Assembly (NCBI GenBank): GCA_039030335.1
Contig: JBCCEJ010000011.1
Coordinates: 1 to 64,000, forward strand
Source: JBCCEJ01 sp039030335
GTDB lineage: Bacteria; Pseudomonadota; Gammaproteobacteria; HK1
Direction of reading: 5' to 3'
Length of the DNA: 64,000 nt
In this document: positions 16,597 to 24,571 of the stretch, piece after piece
Layout: each line of letters begins with the position of its first letter
Numbering within the stretch: the first letter of the stretch is position 1
Translations under genes and position numbers: made by a program
Notes under the pieces: generated by a model
Seen by the model: the letters and a program-made list of their open reading frames with translations, nothing else
Told to the model about the DNA's origin: nothing
Database searches by the model: none

Positions 16597-17715
16597 TCAC
16601 CGCGACCGAAGCGCGTCTTCCGCGGCAACATAGTCGTAGTCGAGCGCTTCGGCGACTTCCCGGCACGTGACGTGACCCCGGTGCACATTCAGGCCCGCGC
16701 AGAGATGCGGGTCGCGGCTTAGCGCTTCAAGTCCATGGTCGGCCAGGCTGAGTACGTGCGGTAGTGTTGCGTTGTTCAACGCAAACGTTGACGTGCGGGG
16801 TACTCCTCCGGGCATGTTCGCAACGCAGTAATGCACGACACCGTCCACCGTGTACGTTGGATCCGCATGGGTCGTTGCACGCGACGTCTCCGCGCAGCCA
16901 CCCTGGTCGATCGCGACGTCGACCAGCACTGCACCGGGGCGCATCGCCGCGATCATTTCTCTGGAGATCAACTTGGGCGCGGCGGCCCCTGGGATCAGTA
17001 CACCGCAGATAACGAGATCCGCCATCAGAACATGGCGCTCGATAGCGTCATGGGTGGAGAACACGGTATTCGTCGCGCGACCGAACTGCTTCCAGTGCAT
17101 CTCCAGCACGTCGTTGTTACGGTCCAGCACCCAGACGTCAGCGCCCATGCCAACGGAAACGTGCGCCGCGTGCGTGCCGACGACGCCGCCGCCAATGATG
17201 ACGACCTTGGCCGGGTCGACGCCGGGTACTCCGCCGAGAAGCATGCCGAGTCCGCCGTGCGGTTGTTCAAGACAATAGGCTCCAGCCTGCACCGACATGC
17301 GCCCGGCAACCTTCGACATCGGTGCGAGTAGCGGTAACCCCCCGAACGGCGAAGTCACCGTCTCGTATGCGACGCAGGTGGCGCCGCTCTCGATGAGTTC
17401 GCGTGTCTGGTCCGGATCGGGCGCGAGATGCAAATACGTGAACAGCATCTGGCCATCGCGCAGCATCGCGCGCTCTTCCGCCTGCGGCTCTTTTACCTTG
17501 ATGACGAGATCCGCCTCGGCAAAAACGGTAGCGGCGTCAGCAGCGATGCTCGCGCCGGCCGCGCGGTAGTCGTCGTCGCTGCTGCCGATACCATTGCCAG
17601 CGCCGGACTGAACCGTCACGGTATGGCCGTGGTGGATAACTTCGCGAACACTGGAAGGCGCCAGTCCCACTCGCGCTTCGTGGTTCTTGATTTCGGTTGG
17701 TACTCCGACGTGCAT
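16597..17715 (-). CDS. ald: Alanine dehydrogenase
   Basis: 372 residues, full length. Interconverts L-alanine and pyruvate plus ammonia with NAD. The N-terminus MHVGVPTEIKNHEARVGL is diagnostic; VIKVKEPQ carries the substrate Lys, FTYLHLAPD the catalytic His, and VVIIGGGVVGTHAA the NAD-binding loop. The C-terminal NMPGGVPRTSTFALNNATLP is also conserved. It lies about 100 bp downstream of the MocR regulator in the same direction and probably regenerates pyruvate, the amino acceptor for the nearby transaminase. Confidence 0.96.
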   Translation of the reverse strand: MHVGVPTEIKNHEARVGLAPSSVREVIHHGHTVTVQSGAGNGIGSSDDDYRAAGASIAADAATVFAEADLVIKVKEPQAEERAMLRDGQMLFTYLHLAPDPDQTRELIESGATCVAYETVTSPFGGLPLLAPMSKVAGRMSVQAGAYCLEQPHGGLGMLLGGVPGVDPAKVVIIGGGVVGTHAAHVSVGMGADVWVLDRNNDVLEMHWKQFGRATNTVFSTHDAIERHVLMADLVICGVLIPGAAAPKLISREMIAAMRPGAVLVDVAIDQGGCAETSRATTHADPTYTVDGVVHYCVANMPGGVPRTSTFALNNATLPHVLSLADHGLEALSRDPHLCAGLNVHRGHVTCREVAEALDYDYVAAEDALRSR

Positions 17716-17812
17716 GTTGATTCTCGCGTAGCTCGTGTCGACGTTAGCCCTGACGGCGCGCGACTATGCGGCTACAGAGTGCAGGGCGACTAGAGCCAGA
17801 CGGAATCTGGTG

Positions 17813-19303
17813 CTAGGTACAGCGCCTGAGCAACGCCGCGAGGCGCACGATGCCAGGTTCGATGGCCTGGGTTGGAATGGCGCTGAAGCCAAGCCTGAAA
17901 TAATTCTGATGCTGCTCCGGAGCCGCGAAGAACACGTCACCGGGTTCTACCAAAACGCCTTCGCGCCGCGCCTCGGGTAGCAGGCCGGCAACATTCAGAT
18001 TGTCCGGACCCTGGACCCAGTAGGAGGTGCCGCCCACCGTCGGGACGTACGAAGCTTGCGGAAGGTGGCGGCGCAGTGCTTCGCCCATCACCTGGCAGCG
18101 TTCGCGAAATGCATGGCTCAGCCGCCGCACGAGCGCGTCGTGATGCCCCCGGCTCAGGAACAGGGCGAGCGAGCGCTCATTGTTGGAAGGCGGATGGCGC
18201 AGCATGAACCGGCGCAGCGCGCGCGCCTCGCGCACGAGTTCTTCCGGTCCGACCATGAAGCCCAGACGCAGCCCCGGGGCAAGCGTTTTTGACAGACTGC
18301 CGACGTAGATAACGCGCCCGTCGGCGTCCAGGCTCTTCAGGGCCGGAGTTGGTGGTCCCGCATAGTTGTTCTCGGCCTCGTAGTCGTCCTCGATGATGAT
18401 GAAGTCGTGCTCGCGCGCACTATCGAGAAGCGCGCGGCGACGCGTAAGAGGCATCGTGACGGTCGTCGGGCACTGGTGCGATGGCGTGACGTACAGGTAG
18501 TCGCACCCACGCAACGACGCTGACACGCGCAGCCCCTGGCTATCGACCGGGATCGGTACCAACTTCCCCGCGTGCATCTGCAGGATGTTGCGCGCATCGG
18601 CGTATCCGGGATTTTCTATGCCGACCGTATCCCGGTCGCCCATCAGCAGCGCGGCAAGCAGATAGAGCGCCTGCTGGGCGCCCAGCGTGACCAGGATCTG
18701 CTCGGGCTTGGCCCACACGCCGCGTCGCGGCAGCACACGTGTTTGCAACTGCTCGACGAGGTCGGGGTCGTCGGTGTCGATATGGTCGTGCGCCCATTGC
18801 CTGATCGCTCGCACCGACAGCGCCTCGCGGCAGCATTCCCGCCATTCCGCGATCGGGAACAGCGCGGGATCGATCTGGCCGTAGACAAACGGATAATCGT
18901 AGCGTTGCCAGTCGGACGGGCGGTTGGGGCTCGCAAGTGCCGTGGCTTCGACCTGCAGCCGGGCTCGCCATGCCGGTGCGAAAGCGCTCACAGCGGCCCG
19001 GTCCACGGGAGGCGCATGCGCGTCCTGGGTGGATGCGGACAGCCGCCCTTCGAGAATTCCCGGGTCAACGTAAAAGCCACTTCGTTCCCGCGAGATCAGA
19101 TAGCCTTCGTCAACCAGATGCTGGTAGGCGAGCACTACGGTGTTGCGGGCGATACCGAGCTGGGTAGCGAGCTTGCGGCAGGATGGCAGGGCGCGTCCTG
19201 GTGGCAGGTGACCGTCCAGGATCGCCGACACCAGCATCTCGCGTACCTGCGCCTGCAGGCTGCTGGTGGCGTTGTCCGGCAATTGGAACAGATGTTCGCG
19301 CAT
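17813..19303 (-). CDS. MocR/PdxR-type GntR regulator with aminotransferase-like domain
   Basis: 496 residues. The N-terminal winged HTH is GntR-like (PPGRALPSCRKLATQLGIARNTVVLAYQHL, residues ~36-66). A fold-type I aminotransferase domain follows, with VTLGAQQALYLLA, IIEDDYEAE and the PLP lysine in YVGSLSKTLAPGLRLGF. Such regulators sense PLP-bound amines or amino acids and control adjacent transaminases. It is transcribed divergently from the transaminase (192 bp between starts) and codirectionally with ald, so it very likely controls both. Confidence 0.93.
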   Translation of the reverse strand: MREHLFQLPDNATSSLQAQVREMLVSAILDGHLPPGRALPSCRKLATQLGIARNTVVLAYQHLVDEGYLISRERSGFYVDPGILEGRLSASTQDAHAPPVDRAAVSAFAPAWRARLQVEATALASPNRPSDWQRYDYPFVYGQIDPALFPIAEWRECCREALSVRAIRQWAHDHIDTDDPDLVEQLQTRVLPRRGVWAKPEQILVTLGAQQALYLLAALLMGDRDTVGIENPGYADARNILQMHAGKLVPIPVDSQGLRVSASLRGCDYLYVTPSHQCPTTVTMPLTRRRALLDSAREHDFIIIEDDYEAENNYAGPPTPALKSLDADGRVIYVGSLSKTLAPGLRLGFMVGPEELVREARALRRFMLRHPPSNNERSLALFLSRGHHDALVRRLSHAFRERCQVMGEALRRHLPQASYVPTVGGTSYWVQGPDNLNVAGLLPEARREGVLVEPGDVFFAAPEQHQNYFRLGFSAIPTQAIEPGIVRLAALLRRCT

Positions 19304-19495
19304 CGTGAGACGGCTTGTGTTGGTCTAGTACGCGTTCGCAATCTGGCTCTAAGCGGCGCGTCGGCCTCCACACTATTGTACTCTTCTGACAAATCGCGAC
19401 ATCCGCACGCCGCTACAGTCCGTTTCCAGAACTCGAATCAGTCCGCGACGGGCCATGCCGGCCTGCGAGCGCGGCATACAAAGGAAGAGCAACGT

Positions 19496-20806
19496 ATGAA
19501 CTACGCCGGTAACTCGCTCGAGCATCAATGGATGCCGTTCACGTCCAACCGCGATTTCAAGGCCAACCCCAGGCTCATTGTGCGCGGCGAAGGAACCTAT
19601 CTCTGGAACCACAAGGATGAGCAGATACTGGACGGCTCTTCCGGCCTGTTCTGCGTGGCGGCCGGGCACGGGCGTAAGGAGATCGCTGACGCGGTCCATG
19701 AGCAGCTGTTGCAGCTCGACTACACCGCGCCATTCCAACTCGGCCATCCGGCTGCCTTCGAAGTGGCGCGCCGCGTCGCCCAGCTGACGCCCACCGGATT
19801 GGATCACGTCTTCTTCGCCAACTCCGGATCCGAGTCCGTCGATACGGCCATGAAGATCGCGCTGGCTTACCACTTCGCCAAGGGGCAGGGCCAGCGGCAG
19901 CGTTTCGTATCACGCGAGCGCGCGTATCACGGAGTCAATTTCGGGGGCGTGGCGCTGTCCGGGCTCATCAAGAACCGCGAGGCCTTCGGTGTGGGTATGC
20001 CGGTCGTCGCACATATGCGCCACACCTGGCTTGATGAGAACCGTTTTACCCGGGGTATTCCCGCCCACGGCGCAGAGTTGGCTGACGATCTCGATCGGAT
20101 CGCCATGAACTTCGGGCCGGAGACGATCGCCGCGTGCTTCGTAGAGCCGGTGGCAGGCTCTACCGGCTTTCTGATTCCGCCCGAAGGCTACCTGAAGCGC
20201 CTGCGCGAGATTTGCGACAAACACGGCATTCTCCTCGTTTTCGACGAAGTAATTTGCGGTTTCGGCCGCACCGGCAAGGCCTTCGGTTCGCAGAGTTTCG
20301 GCGTGGTGCCGGACATGATCACGATGGCGAAAGCGCTCACCAACGGCTGCCAGCCGATGGGCGCCGTGGCGGTCAGTGATGAAATCTACGACTCGGTAAC
20401 CGGCGCGTCTCCGGATGGGGCGATCGAGCTGTTTCACGGTTACACCTACTCAGGGCACCCGGCCGCGTGCGCCGCAAGTCTGGCGACGCTGGACATTTAC
20501 GAGCGCGAGAATCTGTTCGAGCGCGGCGAGGAACTGTCGCCTTACTTCCTCGACCAGATGTTTGCCTTGTCGGACCTTTCGGTGATCACCGATATCCGCG
20601 GCTACGGGCTGATGGCCGCTATCGATGTGGCGCAGGACGGCGCCCCCGGCCGTCGGGGCACCGAGGTGCAGAAGAAGCTGTTCGACGCCGGACTGCACAT
20701 CAAGTTCACCGGTGATGCCGGCCTGGTTGCGCCACCGCTCATCTCCGAGCGCGCACACATCGACGAACTGGCCGGCAAGCTGCGCGAAGTACTATCGACC
20801 TACTAG
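19496..20806 (+). CDS. Omega-amino acid (beta-alanine):pyruvate transaminase, class III
   Basis: 436 residues. Transfers the terminal amino group of beta-alanine or related omega-amines to pyruvate, giving alanine. Motifs are HQWMPFTSNRDFKANPRL, FFANSGSESVDTAMKIA, YHGVNFGGVALSG, FVEPVAGSTG, LVFDEVICGFGRTG and the PLP lysine in ITMAKALTNG. The open frame extends 308 codons upstream through the divergent regulator; ATG at 19496 with AAGGAAGAG before it gives the family N-terminus. Taurine:pyruvate aminotransferase is an alternative, but no xsc gene is nearby. Alanine formed can be recycled by ald. Confidence 0.92.
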   Translation: MNYAGNSLEHQWMPFTSNRDFKANPRLIVRGEGTYLWNHKDEQILDGSSGLFCVAAGHGRKEIADAVHEQLLQLDYTAPFQLGHPAAFEVARRVAQLTPTGLDHVFFANSGSESVDTAMKIALAYHFAKGQGQRQRFVSRERAYHGVNFGGVALSGLIKNREAFGVGMPVVAHMRHTWLDENRFTRGIPAHGAELADDLDRIAMNFGPETIAACFVEPVAGSTGFLIPPEGYLKRLREICDKHGILLVFDEVICGFGRTGKAFGSQSFGVVPDMITMAKALTNGCQPMGAVAVSDEIYDSVTGASPDGAIELFHGYTYSGHPAACAASLATLDIYERENLFERGEELSPYFLDQMFALSDLSVITDIRGYGLMAAIDVAQDGAPGRRGTEVQKKLFDAGLHIKFTGDAGLVAPPLISERAHIDELAGKLREVLSTY

Positions 20807-20827
20807 GCAGGACTTCGCTGCAAGCGT

Positions 20828-20857
20828 GAAAGGCCGCCGCAGCCGCGGCGGCCTTTC
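20828..20857 (+). terminator. Strong hairpin terminator after the transaminase gene
   Basis: Perfect 13-bp inverted repeat GAAAGGCCGCCGC / GCGGCGGCCTTTC with 4-nt loop, 22 bp after the stop codon; the TTTC at its 3' side gives a short T-run. Confidence 0.88.
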
Positions 20858-20933
20858 CGTCAGCACCGGCGCCCGAACGGTCTCCGGATCGCGCCGTGAA
20901 CTTAAGCGCAGTCCTGTTCAGGAGCCGCCGCGG

Positions 20934-21986
20934 ATGGCCCTCAAGACCACGACCATCGGCGCTTTTCCGAAGCCCGACTTCGTCCACCTCCCGGACTGGT
21001 TCGGTGCGACTGACGGCCCCGACATGGCCGCTCCGACTGCGCGCTGGGCATCTGCGCTGGCCGCGATGGGCGAAGACGCCGAAGCGATCCTCCAACGCGG
21101 CACGCACCTTGCCGTCCGAGCCCAGGTCGACGCTGGCATCGACATACCCACCGATGGTGAGATTCGCCGCGAAAACTATGTGCACTACCACTGCCGGCAT
21201 CTACATGGTTTCGACTTCGAAGATCTGACCGAAGCGAGCCTGCGCAACGGTGCATTCAGCGCGTTATTGCCGACCGTGCGCGGCCCCATCTCTGTTCGCG
21301 AGCAGTTCCTGGTGCGAGACTGGCAAGTGGCGCAGGCGGCAACGGGCCGGCCAGTCAAACTCACGTTGCCGGGGCCGCTGACGGTTTGCGATACGGTAGC
21401 CGACGCGTACTACGGTGATCCGCGCTCCATGGGCAGAGCGCTTGCCGAGGCACTGAACGTCGAGGTTCTGTCCCTGGCTGAGGCCGGTTGCCGTCATATT
21501 CAGATCGATGAGCCACTGTTCGCGCGCAAACCTGCGGATGCCATCGCTTACGGCATGGATAACCTCGAACGTGCTTTCCATAACTGTCCTGCGCGCGTCA
21601 CCCGAACGATGCACATGTGCTGCGGCTATCCAGACCGGCTGGACAATCCCGAATATCCGAAGGCTGACCCGCGCGCGTACTTTGAACTCGCCGATGCGGT
21701 GGACGCTTCATCCATTCAGGCGGTGTCACTCGAAGACGCTCACCGGCCCAACGACCTCAGCCTGTTGGAGCGTTTTGGCCGCACGCAGGTCATACTCGGC
21801 GTCGTGGGGGTGGCATCCAGCCGCGTTGAAACGGTAGAAGAGGTGAGTAGTCGCCTGACGCAGGCGTTGGCTCACATCGAAGCGGACCGGCTGTTGGCTG
21901 GACCCGACTGCGGCCTCGGATACCTGGGCGCGGATTTGGCCGTGCGCAAACTGACGGTAATGGTTGAGGCCGCCCGGTCCGTTTGA
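20934..21986 (+). CDS. Core-MetE-like cobalamin-independent methionine synthase domain protein
   Basis: 350 residues, equal to the catalytic C-terminal barrel of MetE alone. The zinc ligands are recognisable: His227 and Cys229 in MHMCCGY, Glu267 in VSLEDAHR, and Cys326 in GPDCGLGYLG. The N-terminus TTTIGAFPKP and the stretch KLTLPGPLTV are typical of core-MetE. Full MetE is ~750 residues, so this stand-alone form may take the methyl group from a corrinoid protein or another donor instead of methyl-THF polyglutamate. Start ATG 20934 has an AGGAG box upstream. The frame upstream to 20625 lies inside the transaminase and is spurious. Confidence 0.85.
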   Translation: MALKTTTIGAFPKPDFVHLPDWFGATDGPDMAAPTARWASALAAMGEDAEAILQRGTHLAVRAQVDAGIDIPTDGEIRRENYVHYHCRHLHGFDFEDLTEASLRNGAFSALLPTVRGPISVREQFLVRDWQVAQAATGRPVKLTLPGPLTVCDTVADAYYGDPRSMGRALAEALNVEVLSLAEAGCRHIQIDEPLFARKPADAIAYGMDNLERAFHNCPARVTRTMHMCCGYPDRLDNPEYPKADPRAYFELADAVDASSIQAVSLEDAHRPNDLSLLERFGRTQVILGVVGVASSRVETVEEVSSRLTQALAHIEADRLLAGPDCGLGYLGADLAVRKLTVMVEAARSV

Positions 21987-22005
21987 GCGTCTGGGGATGG
22001 AGAGC

Positions 22006-22785
22006 ATGCACGTTTCCGTAGTAATCCCGGCGCGCCTTGCGTCAACGCGGCTGCCGGGCAAAGTTCTGAAACCGCTCGCTGGAAAGCCGATGGTTCAGCA
22101 CGTATGGGAGCGTGCGGTGCAGGCGGACGTCGGTGATGTGCTGATCGCAACCGACGACGCGCGCGTGGCCGAGGTCGCCCGCGCATTCGGTGCGCAGGTT
22201 GAGATGACCGCGGCCGATCATAGTTCGGGCACGGACCGCATCGCCGAGGTTGCCGCAAGGCGCGCTTGGGCGGCCGCTCATGTCGTCGTCAATGTCCAGG
22301 GTGACGAGCCTCTGATTCCTCCGGCCAATATCGCGCAGGTTGCGCGCAACCTCTCAGACCGGCCTGGATTTCAGATGGCGACGCTGGCTGAGCCGTTGGG
22401 TGCCGAGGACCTGCATAACCCGGGCGCGGTCAAGGTAACGGTCGACCGGCACGGCCGCGCACTTTATTTCAGCCGCGCGACGATCCCGTGGTATCGCGAC
22501 GCCTTTGCATCTGCGCCGGATGCGGGGCCGCCGCCGGCATCTCTACTCCGGCGCCACATCGGCATCTACGCATACCGGGCGGGATTCCTGGCCGAATTCG
22601 TCGCCGCTGGCCCGTGTGAACTCGAGCGGGCCGAAGCGCTTGAGCAGCTGCGCGCGTTGTTCCACGGCGCGCAGATCCACGTCGACGACGCGGATGAGCT
22701 GCCGGGTCCCGGCGTCGATACGCAACGCGATCTCGCGCGCGCGGAGCAGTTGCTGGCGAGCGGCGCGGACACTGGCCGGGGCTAA
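22006..22785 (+). CDS. kdsB: 3-deoxy-manno-octulosonate cytidylyltransferase
   Basis: 259 residues. Activates Kdo to CMP-Kdo for lipopolysaccharide inner core. Motifs are VVIPARLASTRLPGKVL at the N-terminus, QHVWERA, IATDDARV, SSGTDRIAEVA and VNVQGDEPLIP, then ALYFSRATIPWYRD. ATG 22006 follows GGAGAGC; an ATG at 21997 sits directly against its own G-run and is less likely. Its presence marks an LPS-bearing Gram-negative cell. It nearly abuts the convergent SDR gene (4 bp). Confidence 0.95.
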   Translation: MHVSVVIPARLASTRLPGKVLKPLAGKPMVQHVWERAVQADVGDVLIATDDARVAEVARAFGAQVEMTAADHSSGTDRIAEVAARRAWAAAHVVVNVQGDEPLIPPANIAQVARNLSDRPGFQMATLAEPLGAEDLHNPGAVKVTVDRHGRALYFSRATIPWYRDAFASAPDAGPPPASLLRRHIGIYAYRAGFLAEFVAAGPCELERAEALEQLRALFHGAQIHVDDADELPGPGVDTQRDLARAEQLLASGADTGRG

Positions 22786-22789
22786 CGGC

Positions 22790-23650
22790 TCAGTCGAGTT
22801 TGCGCACGTCCGGAGCGCGCCCGGTGGATCCGTGTGTGACACCACTGTAACGGTTCTGGCTGCCGACCAGCGAGGTGCGGGAGATAGCACCTGCGGTTCG
22901 GTAGCCCCCGTCTACGAGGTGGGCCTCACCGGTCACAAACGCCGAGTCGTCTTCTGCCAGATATAGCGCCGCGGCCGCGATGTGATGGCCTTCACCACGA
23001 TCAGGCCAAGGCTGTACCTGCCGCATCGTCGCCTCGGCCATTTCTTCGTCGCCGCGATGCATGAGCGGTGTGAAGATCATGCCCGGGCAGATGCAGTTGA
23101 CGCGGATCCGGTCTGGTGCGAGTTCCAGCGCCGCACTTTGCGTCAGATTCACAACTGCCGCCTTGGCTGCTGAATAGGCAGTTGGTCCATTGCCGGCGCC
23201 CAGACCCGCAATCGAGGCCGTGTTGATGATCGAACCGCCAGTCGCCTGAGTACGCATGACCTTGGATGCGTGTTTGATGCCTAGAAATACCCCACGGGTC
23301 AGAACCGCGAACGTGTAGTCCCAGTGGTCGACCTCGATCTCACCGAGCGGGCCGATGGCGCCGCCGATCCCGGCGTTGTTGAACATGATGTCCAGCTTGC
23401 CAAAGGTTTCTTCGGCCTTGGTGACGAGTTGTGCGATATCAGCTTCGCAAGACACATCTGTCTTCACGAAACGGAAGTTGCCGACGTGTCCCATACGGTG
23501 CAAATGGTCGGTGAGCTCGGCGCCGTTGTCGGCGTTCAGGTCACCGACCACGACCATCGCGCCTTCGTCCAGAAAGCGCATGACCGTGGCTTTGCCCATG
23601 CCGCTGGCACCGCCCGTTACGATGGCTACTTTGTTCTGCAGTCGCCCCAT
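22790..23650 (-). CDS. Short-chain dehydrogenase/reductase (SDR)
   Basis: 286 residues. Classical SDR: nucleotide loop VTGGASGMGKAT, DLNAD acidic residue suggesting NAD preference, NNAGIGG, catalytic Ser in INTASIAG and YSAAKAA. Substrate unknown; the INTASIAGLGAG and CPGMIFTPL wording resembles NAD-dependent alcohol or cyclohexanol-type dehydrogenases. Start ATG 23650 is fixed by a strong GAGGAGG box; the upstream extension of the frame into ubiA is spurious. It may be cotranscribed with ubiA, 38 bp away. A ~40-residue C-terminal tail after the usual SDR end (DGGYRTAG) is unusual. Confidence 0.88.
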   Translation of the reverse strand: MGRLQNKVAIVTGGASGMGKATVMRFLDEGAMVVVGDLNADNGAELTDHLHRMGHVGNFRFVKTDVSCEADIAQLVTKAEETFGKLDIMFNNAGIGGAIGPLGEIEVDHWDYTFAVLTRGVFLGIKHASKVMRTQATGGSIINTASIAGLGAGNGPTAYSAAKAAVVNLTQSAALELAPDRIRVNCICPGMIFTPLMHRGDEEMAEATMRQVQPWPDRGEGHHIAAAALYLAEDDSAFVTGEAHLVDGGYRTAGAISRTSLVGSQNRYSGVTHGSTGRAPDVRKLD

Positions 23651-23688
23651 TTCATCAGCCTCCTCGTTTGGCCGGCGCCCGTACTCTG

Positions 23689-24570
23689 TCAGGGGCCGGC
23701 CAGTATGGTCAGTTCCACAAACAGACCGACGAAGATCGCGCCGCCGAGCCAGTTGTTGTTCAAAAACGCTTTGAAGCAGTCCGCCGGCTCCCGCGCGCGG
23801 ATCAGAATCTGTTGGTAAATCGCCGCGCCGGTTGCAAACGTCACACTGGCGGCATACCAGAGCCCGAGGTCCGCGTAGAGACCGAGGCCGACGAACAGAC
23901 CGAGCACCACCGCCTGGAGAAAACCCACGATCGCGCGGTCCGCGGTTCCGAACAGAATAGCCGACGATTTGACGCCGATTTTGAGATCGTCCGCCCGGTC
24001 GGCCATCGCATACATCGTGTCGTAGGCGATCGCCCAAACGATATTAACCGCGAGCAGATACCACGCTTCCAGCGGTACGGCGTTCAGGTGCGCGGCGTAG
24101 GCCATCGGTATGCCCCAGCCAAACGCGACGCCCAGGTAGGCTTGCGGCAGGTATGTGAAGCGCTTCATCAGCGGGTAGCTGGCCGCCAGTACGATACCGG
24201 GAATCGACAGCGCGATGGTCAGCCAGTTCAGGGTAAGCACCAATGCAAACGCCGCGACGGACAGACCCACGAAGAGTCCGATGGCCTCACCTAGTGACAC
24301 GCGTCGCGAAGCGAGCGGCCGCTCGCGGGTACGTTCGACGTGCGGGTCGAAGTTGCGGTCGGCTATGTCGTTGATCACACACCCGGCCGAACGCATCAGG
24401 AATACACCCAGGACGAACACCGACAGGATCAGCGGGTCGGGAAAACCATCGCCAGCGAGCCATAGCGCCCAAAGAGTTGGCCACAGCAACAGTAGCGATC
24501 CAATGGGCTTGTCCATTCGCATCAGCAATGCGTACTGCTTCAGCCGTTGTCGTGCAGTCGTAGTCGTGAT
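23689..24570 (-). CDS. ubiA: 4-hydroxybenzoate octaprenyltransferase, probable ATC start
   Basis: Integral membrane prenyltransferase of ubiquinone synthesis. Both Mg-prenyl-diphosphate motifs are present: NDIADRNFD and DTMYAMADRADD; the N-terminal LMRMDKPIGSLLLLWPTLWALW is diagnostic and seven to nine hydrophobic helices are visible. The first ATG/GTG/TTG in frame (TTG 24528) would cut off the usual ~14 residues before LMRxDKP. An in-frame ATC at 24570 gives MTTTTARQRLKQYALLMRM, with GAGGT about 9 nt upstream and 1 nt beyond the recG stop, so ATC is the likely start (293 residues). A sequencing error of ATG is the alternative. Confidence 0.93.
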   Translation of the reverse strand: MTTTTARQRLKQYALLMRMDKPIGSLLLLWPTLWALWLAGDGFPDPLILSVFVLGVFLMRSAGCVINDIADRNFDPHVERTRERPLASRRVSLGEAIGLFVGLSVAAFALVLTLNWLTIALSIPGIVLAASYPLMKRFTYLPQAYLGVAFGWGIPMAYAAHLNAVPLEAWYLLAVNIVWAIAYDTMYAMADRADDLKIGVKSSAILFGTADRAIVGFLQAVVLGLFVGLGLYADLGLWYAASVTFATGAAIYQQILIRAREPADCFKAFLNNNWLGGAIFVGLFVELTILAGP

Positions 24571-24571
24571 C

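Noticed and set aside
18572..19495. 308-codon upstream extension of the transaminase frame
   Set aside because: It runs antisense through the MocR gene; family N-terminus and RBS place the start at 19496.
19304..19495. Possible MocR operator half-sites (CTAGTAC and TTGTACT)
   Set aside because: Spacing and sequence do not form a clear direct or inverted repeat, so no operator is claimed.
23651..24037. 129-codon upstream extension of the SDR frame
   Set aside because: It overlaps ubiA antisense-frame noise; a strong GAGGAGG box fixes the start at 23650.
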